A stretch of DNA of 64,000 nucleotides, from positions 310,001 through 374,000 of the forward strand of contig CABJAC010000001.1 in the NCBI GenBank assembly GCA_902363455.1, in the 5' to 3' direction. Below, one piece after another: positions 27,782 through 36,717 of this stretch. Position 1 is the stretch's first letter. Every line of letters starts with the position of its first letter. The notes under the pieces are model-generated. The model made no database searches. It was not told the origin of the DNA and was given only the letters and a program-made list of their open reading frames with translations. The DNA is from Caryophanales bacterium. GTDB taxonomy: Bacteria > Bacillota > Bacilli > Exiguobacteriales > Exiguobacteriaceae. The position numbers were made by a program, and so were the translations under genes.

Positions 27782-28183
27782 ATGAATAACAGTGAGCATA
27801 TTTATAGAGAGTTGATGGAAATTGAAGAAGAATACAGACGATTGCAACGTCGTGCCGAGTATTTGGTCGGAGAACTCAGTAGAACGAACAAAGAACAATA
27901 CGATGAGATCGCAGTGACGCAGGAACGTCCGTTTAAACAAAGACGAGTGAATCAACGGTATCCGCTGGAAGTCTATGTACACCAGATCAGTGATCTCATG
28001 CGTGAACGGGAGTCGATGTCAGCCCGTGATATCCAGTTGGAATTAGAATTACGCTACCGTCACCAAATCAGTAACATTTATCAATTGATGGCTAAAGTCG
28101 AACAAGCGAACCCGGCGATTAAAAAAGTAGGCCGTGGAATTTATACATATGATCCATCGGCAGAAATCCCTATTTTTATGTAA
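27782..28183 (+). CDS. Rok-like winged-helix DNA-binding protein
   Basis: This 133-residue protein starts with a charged coiled coil (~5-45: YRELMEIEEEYRRLQRRAEYL), then a basic linker and a C-terminal domain (~65-128). There MSARDIQLELELRY...IYQLMAKVEQANPAIKKVGRGIYTY lines up by eye with the winged helix of B. subtilis Rok. Rok binds AT-rich, often acquired DNA and represses competence and other genes. ATG 27782 is preceded by AGAGGG. The surrounding ~700 bases are visibly AT-rich, which would suit self-binding. The match is from memory and is the least certain part. Confidence 0.65.
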   Translation: MNNSEHIYRELMEIEEEYRRLQRRAEYLVGELSRTNKEQYDEIAVTQERPFKQRRVNQRYPLEVYVHQISDLMRERESMSARDIQLELELRYRHQISNIYQLMAKVEQANPAIKKVGRGIYTYDPSAEIPIFM

Positions 28184-28191
28184 ACTTACTC

Positions 28192-28230
28192 AAGCACAGC
28201 TTTTTTTTCATAAAAAGAGGTGCTTTTTTT
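28192..28230 (+). terminator. Terminator after the Rok-like gene
   Basis: AAGCACAGCTTTTT pairs with AAAAAGAGGTGCTT around a short CAT-type loop, followed by seven T. Confidence 0.75.
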
Positions 28231-28323
28231 GATTTTATAATGGAAAATTAAATACAATTTTTAATAAAAAAGTAAATGATTTTCTTAAAAACGGTTATTA
28301 TCTATATCGTTCCAATTTTTAAT

Positions 28324-28332
28324 TGATATAAT
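28324..28332 (+). promoter_or_regulatory. Extended -10 promoter of secA2
   Basis: TGATATAAT is a perfect extended -10 (TGN-TATAAT) 63 bases before the secA2 start codon. No good -35 is visible, as is usual for extended -10 promoters. Confidence 0.6.
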
Positions 28333-28394
28333 ATAAACAGGAAAATACATTATCGTACCTCGATCAAATTAGGTCGTGGAGAGGAGCAACCATT

Positions 28395-30788
28395 GTGTTT
28401 CAACTAGTAAAAGAGACATTCAACGAACAATCAAAACGTTTAAAAAGCTATAACAAAAAAGTAAAGAAAATAAATGAATTAGAAGCAGTCTATACAGCCA
28501 TGAGCGACGAAGACTTACAGCAGGTGACGGTTGAACTAAAAAGAAGAGCGGCTGAAGGGACACCTTTAGAAGAATTAACGATTGAAGCGTTCGCATTAGT
28601 CCGTGAAGCCAGCGTACGTGTGCTCGGCATGAGACATTACGACGTCCAATTAATCGGAGGATTGGCATTACTGGATGGACAGATTGCCGAAATGGCGACG
28701 GGTGAAGGGAAAACATTGGTTGCGTCACTTCCAAGTTTTACAAAAGCACTTCTCGGAAAAGGGGTTCACGTCATCACCGTCAATGATTACTTGGCTAAAC
28801 GTGATGTGGAACAGATTGGTGAAATTCACCGTTTCCTTGGTCTTTCAGTCGGATTGAATGTGCCTGATATTTCTCCGGATGAAAAGCGTGCGGCGTATGC
28901 TTCCGATATTACATATGGTGTTGGTACAGAGTTCGGTTTTGATTATTTAAGAGATCACTTGGTCACGCGCGATGAAGACCGCGTTCAACGGGGACATCAT
29001 TTCGCGATTATCGATGAAGTGGACAGTATCCTGATCGATGAAGCCAAAACACCGTTAATCATGGCGGGGAAAGCTTCCGTCCATCAAGGGCTTCAAACGA
29101 TCGCCCGGACTATCGTCTCAGCGTTTTCGAACGAAACCGAATATGAGTACGACGAAGAGATTAAAGCGGTTTCTCTGACGGAAACAGGAATCAATACGGT
29201 TGAAGAAAAATTCGCCATCGATAATCTGTTCGCGGCAGAACATCAAGTGTTGTATCACTACATCGTTCAAGCCTTGCGTGCTCATGTGGTCATGCACCGG
29301 GATGTGGATTATATCGTCCGTGACGGAAAGATTGAGCTCGTTGATTTATTCACCGGACGAATCATGGAAGGAAGAAGCCTGTCGGATGGATTACACCAAG
29401 CGATCGAAGCAAAAGAAGGTCTCGTCATCACGGAAGAAAACAAAACGACGGCCCAAGTGACGATCCAACACTATTTCCGGATGTATGAATTGATTTCCGG
29501 AATGACGGGAACTGCCCAGACATCAAGACAAGAATTGCTGAAGACATATGGGATGGACGTCGTTCAAGTCCCGACGAACCGTCCGAAACTGCGACAGGAC
29601 GAGCCGGATATCATCTATGCGACAAAAGCCGCCAAATACGAAGCGGTAGCTCAGCTCGTAAAAGAAGCACATGACACGAAACAGCCTGTTTTGATTGGAA
29701 CGACTTCGATTGAACAGTCCTTGCAAGTTGCTGAATCGTTAGATGCGTACAAGCTTCCTTATATGATACTGAATGCGAAAACCGTCGATCAAGAAACAGA
29801 CATCATCAGTCAAGCCGGACAAGCGGGACGCATTACAATCGCGACGAACATGGCAGGGCGCGGAACGGATATTACGCTGGACGAAACCGCGAAATCAGCC
29901 GGTGGACTGTTCGTCATTGGGACAGAGCGTCATGAATCAATCCGGATCGATAATCAGTTGCGCGGTCGCTCGGGACGTCAAGGTGACCCGGGAAAAAGTG
30001 TCTTCGTCGTCTCGTTAGAAGACGACTTGATTCGCCGGTTTGCGAAAGACCGGTTAGAGAAGTTTCTCAAGAAACGTCAGCAAAGCGCAGATGATCGGGT
30101 TACGAACAAAGAAGCGTATGCGTTGCTCAGCTATGCACAAGAAACGTGCGAAGGAACCGGTTATTCCATCCGGGAAGAACTCGTTAAGTTGGATGATGTC
30201 TTGCACCAACACCGTCTCGTCATTTACTCGTTACGGAATCAGGTCATCGATGCAGAAGACATCGCGTCACTTGTTTTGCCGATGGTACAAAAAAGTGTCG
30301 TTCATTTGACGGAAGGGCTGCTTTCGGAAGAACTGGTCGCCGAAGAATGGCCGATTGAAGAGTTTACGCTGAATATGAACGAGTTATTGAATGACGAGAT
30401 TGAGTTCCCGTCCCAGGCGGATAGTGTAGAAGAAGTCAAACAGTACTATGTTCAACTAGCGGCTGAAAAACAAGAAGCGTGGCAGACGCAATTGACGGAG
30501 GAGCAGGCAAGTGAAGTCATGCGTGAACAGCTGCTCGCTGCACTTGAAGAAAGTTGGACGGAACACTTGACGACGATGAACACGTTAAAAGAAGGAATTC
30601 ACCTCAGAAGTTACGGACAGGAACAACCGTCACGCATGTATGAAAAAGAAGGATTTGAAATCTTTAACTTCATGCTGGCCGAAATCGAATACCGGGTCAC
30701 ATATGTATTGTCTCGACTGACAGAATATGTGTGGCATGAAGAACAGGCAGAGATCAGTGATGTAGGGGAGATTGAAAAAGATGTTTAA
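28395..30788 (+). CDS. secA2: Accessory Sec translocase ATPase SecA2
   Basis: This 797-residue SecA paralogue has Walker A GEGKT at ~103-107, DEVDSILIDEA, SGMTGTAQT, MAGRGTDI and RGRSGRQGDPG, so the ATPase motor is intact. It stops without the C-terminal zinc-binding Cys motif of housekeeping SecA, and the next gene encodes an S-layer assembly protein, which marks it as SecA2. It drives export of a small set of envelope proteins. The start is GTG with GAGAGGAG upstream. It overlaps slaP by 8 bases. Confidence 0.88.
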   Translation: MFQLVKETFNEQSKRLKSYNKKVKKINELEAVYTAMSDEDLQQVTVELKRRAAEGTPLEELTIEAFALVREASVRVLGMRHYDVQLIGGLALLDGQIAEMATGEGKTLVASLPSFTKALLGKGVHVITVNDYLAKRDVEQIGEIHRFLGLSVGLNVPDISPDEKRAAYASDITYGVGTEFGFDYLRDHLVTRDEDRVQRGHHFAIIDEVDSILIDEAKTPLIMAGKASVHQGLQTIARTIVSAFSNETEYEYDEEIKAVSLTETGINTVEEKFAIDNLFAAEHQVLYHYIVQALRAHVVMHRDVDYIVRDGKIELVDLFTGRIMEGRSLSDGLHQAIEAKEGLVITEENKTTAQVTIQHYFRMYELISGMTGTAQTSRQELLKTYGMDVVQVPTNRPKLRQDEPDIIYATKAAKYEAVAQLVKEAHDTKQPVLIGTTSIEQSLQVAESLDAYKLPYMILNAKTVDQETDIISQAGQAGRITIATNMAGRGTDITLDETAKSAGGLFVIGTERHESIRIDNQLRGRSGRQGDPGKSVFVVSLEDDLIRRFAKDRLEKFLKKRQQSADDRVTNKEAYALLSYAQETCEGTGYSIREELVKLDDVLHQHRLVIYSLRNQVIDAEDIASLVLPMVQKSVVHLTEGLLSEELVAEEWPIEEFTLNMNELLNDEIEFPSQADSVEEVKQYYVQLAAEKQEAWQTQLTEEQASEVMREQLLAALEESWTEHLTTMNTLKEGIHLRSYGQEQPSRMYEKEGFEIFNFMLAEIEYRVTYVLSRLTEYVWHEEQAEISDVGEIEKDV

Positions 30789-31587
30789 TCGAAGAAAAAA
30801 AATCGTGATGGAACCAGTGGAATCAGCGGAACAAGAATTTTTTAAACCGAAGTTAATTTTTACAGAAGATATGTTACTCGAAAAAGAAGACGAATACTTA
30901 TTTCGGTATCATGCGAATCAACTGCCGGCATTAAGAAGCAATCAGCTTTCTGTCGAAGCGTTGCAACTGGATGCTTCCACTTATCCGGTATCGGTCATCT
31001 CGTTGTTCAGAAATACATTGGAACATTCTTTCCAAATCGATGGACTGCCGTTATTGATGTTAGATGAACGCAAGCAGTTGATCGGTCGGAAAGTCTTATC
31101 GACAGAAGATATTCCTGAATTCATAGCGATGAGCAGTATTCCCTGTTGGTTGGATTTTCATGAAGAAGAAATTTTCCTTTCGGCAGCTGAAACATTCCCG
31201 GAAAAGATCACACTGTTGTTTAGTCTGGAAGAGACGCATCATCTTGAACTGGGAGAATCCTTATCGACAGAAGAACAAAAACGGGTGAAACAAGTCTTTT
31301 ATTCGACCCCGACGCTGACAAGTGAAGAGTTGAATGTCTTGAGTGTTTCGAGTCATCAAGCAGACGGGAAATTAGTCGTGCTGCTTTTGATCCGAAATGG
31401 TTACAATCAATCCATTCAACTCGGCACACTTCCGGTCGAATTGTATGCCGAAGATCAAGTCTTTGAAGCACATCACATTCCTATTCAGCAGGAAATTGAA
31501 GCGCATACGGCGATACCGGTACGAATCGAGCTCGACGTCACTCATCTGCCGCACGAAGGGGAAATCGCACTTCGCGTAGCGCGGTAA
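30781..31587 (+). CDS. slaP: Accessory Sec system S-layer assembly protein
   Basis: This 268-residue soluble protein has two related modules: FRNTLEHSFQIDGLPLLMLDERKQLIG...IPCWLDF and IRNGYNQSIQLGTLPVELYAEDQVF...IPVRIELD. This duplication is the hallmark of SlaP, which works with SecA2 in S-layer export in the Bacillus anthracis group. ATG 30781 is chosen with AGGGGAG ~10 bases upstream; the TTG at 30772 is too close to it. No S-layer protein with SLH repeats is encoded in this window. Confidence 0.8.
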   Translation: MFNRRKKIVMEPVESAEQEFFKPKLIFTEDMLLEKEDEYLFRYHANQLPALRSNQLSVEALQLDASTYPVSVISLFRNTLEHSFQIDGLPLLMLDERKQLIGRKVLSTEDIPEFIAMSSIPCWLDFHEEEIFLSAAETFPEKITLLFSLEETHHLELGESLSTEEQKRVKQVFYSTPTLTSEELNVLSVSSHQADGKLVVLLLIRNGYNQSIQLGTLPVELYAEDQVFEAHHIPIQQEIEAHTAIPVRIELDVTHLPHEGEIALRVAR

Positions 31588-31633
31588 ACTTTTGTTTACA
31601 ATCGGGGAACAGGAGATTATTGATGAAAAATTA

Positions 31634-31642
31634 TGATATAAT
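31634..31642 (+). promoter_or_regulatory. Extended -10 promoter of tagO
   Basis: TGATATAAT, identical to the element ahead of secA2, lies 24 bases before the tagO start. It would give tagO its own short transcript start in addition to readthrough from slaP. Confidence 0.5.
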
Positions 31643-31665
31643 TCGCGCAGGAGCGTGATGTTATT

Positions 31666-32709
31666 ATGTTATGGACGGCGTCCATTGTGTGTTTTATCGC
31701 GGCCTTACTGATCACACCCGTTGTGAAACGCTTTGCGATTGCAGTCGGTGCCGTTGACAGTCCGGACGCGCGAAAAGTACACGTGCGGATCATGCCGCGT
31801 TTAGGCGGACTGGCGATTTATATTGCCTTCATGATCGGTTATTTTATTTTGCAACCTTCGAGTCCGTATGCGACTCATGTTTTGGTAGGCGGTTTTGTCA
31901 TCATCTTGACAGGGGCATTTGATGACCGTTTTCAATTAAATGCCCGGCTGAAGCTGATGGGACAAATCGTTGCGGCGGTTGTTGTCTTAAACGGCGGTAT
32001 CCGGATCGAGTTCATTAATCTGCCGTTTGATCAACAACTGTTTCTCGGATGGTGGAGTGTTCCGTTAACCTTTTTATGGGTCATCGGGATTACGAATGCC
32101 GTCAATTTGATCGACGGACTGGATGGTCTGGCGGCCGGGGTTTCAAGTATCGTTTTGCTGACACTGATCAGCCTCGCCGTCATCCAGGGAAATGTCTACG
32201 TGACGATTGTCGCGATTCTTCTGTTGATGAGTACGTGCGGATTTTTATTCCACAACTTTTATCCGGCGAAGATTTTCATGGGAGATACGGGAGCCCTTTT
32301 CTTAGGTTACATGCTGGGCGTTCTGTCCTTGCTCGGATTTAAGAACGTCACGCTGTTCTCACTCGCGGTTCCGGTCATCTTGCTCGGAATTCCCATTTCC
32401 GATACGTTGTTTGCGATCGTCCGCCGCGTATTGCAGGGGAAACCACCGTTTGCTCCGGATAAGGCGCATCTTCACCACCGTCTGCTTGATCTCGGATTTA
32501 CGATGCGACAAGCCGTACTCGTCATTTACGGGCTTTGCGCCATCTTTGGAATGACAGCGATTCTGTTTTCACAAACGAATTCACTGGGCGCACTGATTTC
32601 TCTTGTTATGCTGTTACTCGTTCTTGATATTTTAGTCGAGTCACTCGGATTACTGGGAGAACGGTATCGTCCGTTGTTGAATTTGTTGGAACGAATGACA
32701 TCAAAATGA
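31666..32709 (+). CDS. tagO: Undecaprenyl-phosphate GlcNAc-1-phosphate transferase
   Basis: This 347-residue integral membrane enzyme of the MraY/WecA family has about ten TMs. Conserved motifs are VDSPDARKVH near the N-terminus, FDDRFQL, NLIDGLDGLAAG (catalytic Asp region), FMGDTGALFLGY and the histidine cluster AHLHHRLLDLG. It puts GlcNAc-1-phosphate on the lipid carrier, the first step of wall teichoic acid and related polymers. AGGAG lies 12 bases upstream. The gene lies 78 bases after slaP. Confidence 0.92.
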   Translation: MLWTASIVCFIAALLITPVVKRFAIAVGAVDSPDARKVHVRIMPRLGGLAIYIAFMIGYFILQPSSPYATHVLVGGFVIILTGAFDDRFQLNARLKLMGQIVAAVVVLNGGIRIEFINLPFDQQLFLGWWSVPLTFLWVIGITNAVNLIDGLDGLAAGVSSIVLLTLISLAVIQGNVYVTIVAILLLMSTCGFLFHNFYPAKIFMGDTGALFLGYMLGVLSLLGFKNVTLFSLAVPVILLGIPISDTLFAIVRRVLQGKPPFAPDKAHLHHRLLDLGFTMRQAVLVIYGLCAIFGMTAILFSQTNSLGALISLVMLLLVLDILVESLGLLGERYRPLLNLLERMTSK

Positions 32710-32710
32710 T

Positions 32711-32746
32711 CAATCAGCCGCTCAATGCATGTTGAGCGGCTGATTG
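32711..32746 (+). other. Perfect 15-bp stem-loop without T run
   Basis: CAATCAGCCGCTCAA and TTGAGCGGCTGATTG are perfect complements around TGCATG, right after the tagO stop codon. The next bases are GCGATTGGGG, so there is no U tract. It may be an RNA stability element, or a terminator that works without U-rich sequence. Confidence 0.75.
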
Positions 32747-32766
32747 GCGATTGGGGATACTAGAGG

Positions 32767-33888
32767 ATGAAAGCGATTGAACGGACAGACCGGATTGTTT
32801 ATTTGGATGTTTTACGCGGATTCGCCCTATGCGGGATTTTATTCGTGAATATGCCGAGTTTTCTCGGAGATCGATCGACGAGTGAGATGGGACGATGGGA
32901 TCAAATGATTCGCCTCTTGTTTGATTTATTGATTCAGACGAAGTTTTATACGTTGTTCAGTGTGTTATTTGGGGCTGGTTTTATTTTATTTATTGACCGC
33001 CTCCGTGTTAAGAACAAATCACTTTGGATCTTTGCCCGCCGGCTCGTGATTTTGTTGCTGTTCGGGCTGATTCATCTTTTATTTTGGAAAGGTGACATTC
33101 TCCAGACCTACGCGTTAAGCGGCTTCTTTTTATTGTTATTCGTCAAAGCCCGGCCAAAAACGAAGCTGTTTTTCGGGATTGCCCTGCAGTTGTATACGTT
33201 TTTCCTTTACTTATCGATTTATTTGTATGCCCGTTCTGTGGGAGATGCCTCCATCGTGGAACCGGACGGAAAGCTACAGGAGTTGGTAGCATCCCGCCAT
33301 CTGCTCGATTATATCGCTTATCACGCGACAACCGAGTTACCGATAGCATTAGCCAATACACTGACCATTTTCCCGGAGATTTTGTCCTTGTTCTTGATTG
33401 GGGCGTATCTGATGGAACGTTTTACGGTTCGTCCGCCGACAACACGGACACTCAAGATCATACTGGCGGTCAGCTTGATTTTATCGATTCCGATGCTTTA
33501 TCAAATCGTCATCATTCATCAGGGACCGGTACCGGACGGCTTAGCGAATTACTTTTTCGTGTGGTTGTCGGGGCGGACACTGGCAGTGACATATGCCGTC
33601 GGGATTGCGTTGCTTATTCGTTCGGGACGTTCCTTCAGCGGATTTCAGGCGCTCGGTCGCATGGCACTCACGAATTATCTGTCACACACATTGATCTTTA
33701 TCGCCCTGATTTTCTTGACCGGAGCGTATGAAACCATCCCGCTCTGGCAAGGAACATTAGCCGTGATTCTCATATTAAGCGGACAAATCGTCTTTTCACG
33801 CAACTACTTGAACCGTCACCGTCAAGGTCCGGTGGAAGCCGTTTGGCGTGCCGGGACGTATGGCTCTAAAACTTCTGATCATGTCTAA
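32767..33888 (+). CDS. DUF418 (YeiB-like) membrane protein
   Basis: This 373-residue protein has about nine TM helices. The N-terminus RIVYLDVLRGFALCGILFVNMP and the C-terminal FQALGRMALTNYLSHTLIF...EAVWRAGTYG are hallmarks of the DUF418 family. Its function is not known; it is distantly like acyltransferase and heparan-acetyltransferase membrane folds. The ribosome site is modest (GGGGA 10 bases upstream). Confidence 0.85.
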   Translation: MKAIERTDRIVYLDVLRGFALCGILFVNMPSFLGDRSTSEMGRWDQMIRLLFDLLIQTKFYTLFSVLFGAGFILFIDRLRVKNKSLWIFARRLVILLLFGLIHLLFWKGDILQTYALSGFFLLLFVKARPKTKLFFGIALQLYTFFLYLSIYLYARSVGDASIVEPDGKLQELVASRHLLDYIAYHATTELPIALANTLTIFPEILSLFLIGAYLMERFTVRPPTTRTLKIILAVSLILSIPMLYQIVIIHQGPVPDGLANYFFVWLSGRTLAVTYAVGIALLIRSGRSFSGFQALGRMALTNYLSHTLIFIALIFLTGAYETIPLWQGTLAVILILSGQIVFSRNYLNRHRQGPVEAVWRAGTYGSKTSDHV

Positions 33889-33942
33889 ACGGTCACAGAA
33901 TATTTACAAACTTTTTGTATAATTCACCATGGAGGTGGTGAT

Positions 33943-35100
33943 ATGAATCGATGGATCGAAATTTTTATCGTGTCCTTGAAACTGGGTCTGACGTCTTTTG
34001 GCGGACCCGTCGCCCATTTAGGGTACTTTTATGAGGAATATGTCAAACGAAGGAGATGGGTGGATGAGAAAGCCTATGCGGATCTCGTCGCCCTGTGTCA
34101 ATTTCTCCCGGGACCGGCGTCAAGTCAGGTCGGGATGGGGATTGGACTCGTTCGAGGCGGTGTCGTCGGGGCAATTGTCTCATTCATCGGCTTTACGTTA
34201 CCGTCGAGTGTGTTGCTAATCATGTTTGCGTTGCTCGCAACCGAATTTGATTTAACGGAAGCAGGCTTCATCCATGGTCTGAAGCTTGTTGCAGTCGCTA
34301 TCGTGGCGGATGCGGTTCTCGGTATGGGAACGAAGCTTGCGGTTGGTCCGAAACGGCTGTTTTTAATGCTACTGGCCCTCGCCGGAGTCTTGTTGCTGGC
34401 CCATCCTCTTGCACAAGTCGGTGTGCTTGTACTCGCGGCATTGCTTGGTCTAGTCTTGTTTGACGACGAACCGAAAAGCGGCGGACAACTCAACATCCGT
34501 GTTCCGCGGGTTCTTAGTATTACGGCATTGATTCTGTTTGTCGTGTTACTCGCAGCGACTCCGATTTTAGCGAATGGCGCGACCGGTCATGTCCAATTGA
34601 TGAGCATTATGTACAGTGCCGGAGCATTGGTGTTCGGTGGCGGGCATGTCGTCCTGCCGTTTCTGCAACAGTCACTCGTTCCTGATTTTTTGACGGGCGA
34701 CAGTTTTCTTGCGGGATATGCGGCGGCGCAAGCCGTTCCGGGTCCGCTCTTTACCTTTGCGACCTACTTAGGGACGGTCATCCATGGCGTGACTGGCGGA
34801 ATTCTTGCGACGCTCGCGATTTTCCTGCCCGGTTTCCTGCTTGTCATCGGGGTCCTCCCGTTTTGGGACAGTGTTCGTGGCAACAAACAAGTCAGCCGCA
34901 TGTTGATTGGTGTCAACGCAGCTGTCGTCGGCATCCTGCTTGCGGCCTTGTATGATCCAATCTTTACGTCAAGTGTCAAAACAGGGATCGACTTTTTCGT
35001 CGCCTTTGGGCTATTTTGTTTACTTCGCTTCTACAACCAGTCACCGCTGCGCATCGTCCTCATCGGTGCTGTGATTGGAACGATGATGAGTTGGATTTGA
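33943..35100 (+). CDS. chrA: Chromate transporter, two-domain form
   Basis: This 385-residue membrane protein contains both homologous halves of the CHR family: LKLGLTSFGGPVAHLGYF...CQFLPGPASSQ in the first and FGGGHVVLPFLQQ...AQAVPGPLFTFATYLG in the second. Long-chain members pump chromate out of the cell, and many may carry other anions. GGAGGTGGTGAT directly before the ATG is a near-ideal ribosome site. It is a single gene with its own terminator. Confidence 0.92.
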   Translation: MNRWIEIFIVSLKLGLTSFGGPVAHLGYFYEEYVKRRRWVDEKAYADLVALCQFLPGPASSQVGMGIGLVRGGVVGAIVSFIGFTLPSSVLLIMFALLATEFDLTEAGFIHGLKLVAVAIVADAVLGMGTKLAVGPKRLFLMLLALAGVLLLAHPLAQVGVLVLAALLGLVLFDDEPKSGGQLNIRVPRVLSITALILFVVLLAATPILANGATGHVQLMSIMYSAGALVFGGGHVVLPFLQQSLVPDFLTGDSFLAGYAAAQAVPGPLFTFATYLGTVIHGVTGGILATLAIFLPGFLLVIGVLPFWDSVRGNKQVSRMLIGVNAAVVGILLAALYDPIFTSSVKTGIDFFVAFGLFCLLRFYNQSPLRIVLIGAVIGTMMSWI

Positions 35101-35132
35101 AGCATAACCAAACGGATTGTAAACGGTATGTA

Positions 35133-35180
35133 AAAAACGAACGCTTTTTCTGTTTAAAACAGGTAGGCGTCCGTTTTTTT
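35133..35180 (+). terminator. Terminator after chrA
   Basis: AAAACGAACGC...CTGTT and AACAG...GGCGTCCGTT form a two-part stem with small internal bulges, followed by seven T. Confidence 0.8.
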
Positions 35181-35223
35181 GATTAGAATAGATTGTTGAA
35201 GCAATACCCAGGTGATTTAACCT

Positions 35224-35640
35224 TTACTCCCGTTTAAGCGTCACGAGGACAATCGCGTTCCGGCTGACTTGATTGATTTGTTGAAATCCGAATTGCTGAT
35301 ACAAAGCGATTGCCGGAAGATTGGCCGCAGCGGTCGAGACAAAGTGGAGCCGGTGTTTCGCCAAAACATGACGGAGTAACTGTTTCGCGATCCCTTGCCG
35401 GAAGTGTTCCGGTGCGACGACTAAGCGTGTAATCGTCTCTTGTTCGATCGTCAAAGCACCGACCAGTTGTTCATTCAGACAATAGACGTAACCGTTCGGC
35501 TGCTCGTGCACCAGTTGTGCGGCTGTTTGCTGAAGCGGCGGGAAATCAGAGACACGGATGATGTCCGCTTCAACTTGATAAGCACGTTGTTGGAGTCGGT
35601 GAAGCGCCGGGTAATCAGTTGCTTCCAGTCGTCGAATCAT
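35224..35640 (-). CDS. GNAT-family N-acetyltransferase
   Basis: This 138-residue protein has a single GNAT fold: MIRRLEATDYPALHRLQQRAY, the acetyl-CoA loop RLVVAPEHFRQGIAKQLL and ALYQQFGFQQI. ATG at 35640 has GGAGGT upstream and lies inside the end of the LCP gene (26-base overlap), so the two are co-translated. The substrate is unknown. It resembles bacterial amino-group acetyltransferases only in general terms. Confidence 0.85.
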   Translation of the reverse strand: MIRRLEATDYPALHRLQQRAYQVEADIIRVSDFPPLQQTAAQLVHEQPNGYVYCLNEQLVGALTIEQETITRLVVAPEHFRQGIAKQLLRHVLAKHRLHFVSTAAANLPAIALYQQFGFQQINQVSRNAIVLVTLKRE

Positions 35641-36649
35641 CCGTGACCTCCGGTGTGGACGTGAAATCATCTGTTGTTTGCGGCAAGTTCAGTTGTTCTT
35701 TTAAAGTGGATTTGGCGTCAGATAACGATGCTGGATCAAGTTGATAATAGTAGGTCCCATTGATTTTCGTATCGGCTCCTTTTAAATCGATGCGATTCAC
35801 GGCATTCAGCGACTTCGCAAACGGTTGTAACTGGAACGCTTCCGTCAACGACATGTTGGTCGTGAAGTTATCACCGGTCGCATCCATCAGTTTATTGAGT
35901 TTCGTGATCGATCCAAACGATGTCGACTGATCGATGATGGCTTGAACGACCTGTTGTTGGCGTTTCGTCCGTCCGATGTCGCCTTCCGGGTCTTGATAAC
36001 GCATCCGGGCGTAAGCCAATGCTTCTTCTCCGTTTAACCGCTGAAGACCGGGCTCAAGTTTGACGCCGCCTTGTTTGTCGGAAGAATTTAACGTATCGAT
36101 CGGTAACTTGACGTCGACATCGATTCCGCCGACAGCATCGACGATGGCAACGACGCCGTTAAAGTTAATTGCCCCGTAATAATCGATCGGAATATCGAGC
36201 AGTGACTCGACGGTTTCGATTGTCGAATCAATTCCGCCGTACGCATAGGAATGATTGATTTTGTCTTCATATCCGACAGAAGGAATCATGACGAGGGAAT
36301 CGCGTGGGATGCTGAGCATGCTGATGGATTGCTCCGCTTTATTGAACGTTGCGACAATCATCGTGTCAGCTCGTGACGAAGTGTCGCCTTTCCGCTCATC
36401 GGTTCCGACGAGTAAGACGGAAAAGTGATCTTTCGTCAGATCGACGGCAGCTGCCCGTTTTTCTGATTTATCACCACGTGACAGTTCAACTTCGGATTGT
36501 TTGGCCGTCTGGAAGGTTTTATTGGCCACGTAAGCAAAAGTTGCGCCTCCGGCAATCAGGACGACAAGAAACGTTATGACGAATATCCTGAACCAGCGTT
36601 TTTTCGGTTTTTTATGTTTTTGGGAACGGGATTGTCTAGATTCATCCAC
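35615..36649 (-). CDS. LytR-CpsA-Psr family wall-polymer ligase
   Basis: This 344-residue protein has a short basic cytoplasmic N-terminus, a TM at ~20-42 and an extracellular LCP domain: SVLLVGTDERKGDTSSRADTM, SIPRDSLV, KINHSYAYGG, AYARMRYQDPEGDIGRTKRQQQ. These contain the Arg and Asp residues that hold the polyprenyl pyrophosphate. It attaches anionic glycopolymers made from TagO-initiated precursors to peptidoglycan, like TagT/TagU/TagV. A Thr/Asp-rich tail follows. The start is GTG with AGGAG upstream. Confidence 0.9.
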   Translation of the reverse strand: MDESRQSRSQKHKKPKKRWFRIFVITFLVVLIAGGATFAYVANKTFQTAKQSEVELSRGDKSEKRAAAVDLTKDHFSVLLVGTDERKGDTSSRADTMIVATFNKAEQSISMLSIPRDSLVMIPSVGYEDKINHSYAYGGIDSTIETVESLLDIPIDYYGAINFNGVVAIVDAVGGIDVDVKLPIDTLNSSDKQGGVKLEPGLQRLNGEEALAYARMRYQDPEGDIGRTKRQQQVVQAIIDQSTSFGSITKLNKLMDATGDNFTTNMSLTEAFQLQPFAKSLNAVNRIDLKGADTKINGTYYYQLDPASLSDAKSTLKEQLNLPQTTDDFTSTPEVTDDSTTGSN

Positions 36650-36717
36650 AATTCATTACTCCTAACTTTACTGAATTATTAAAAAACTTTCGATTTCTTT
36701 ACAATAAGTATAGCAGG

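Noticed and set aside
28395..30788. Housekeeping SecA
   Set aside because: There is no C-terminal zinc-binding Cys motif and the gene is coupled to a SlaP-like gene, so SecA2 fits better.
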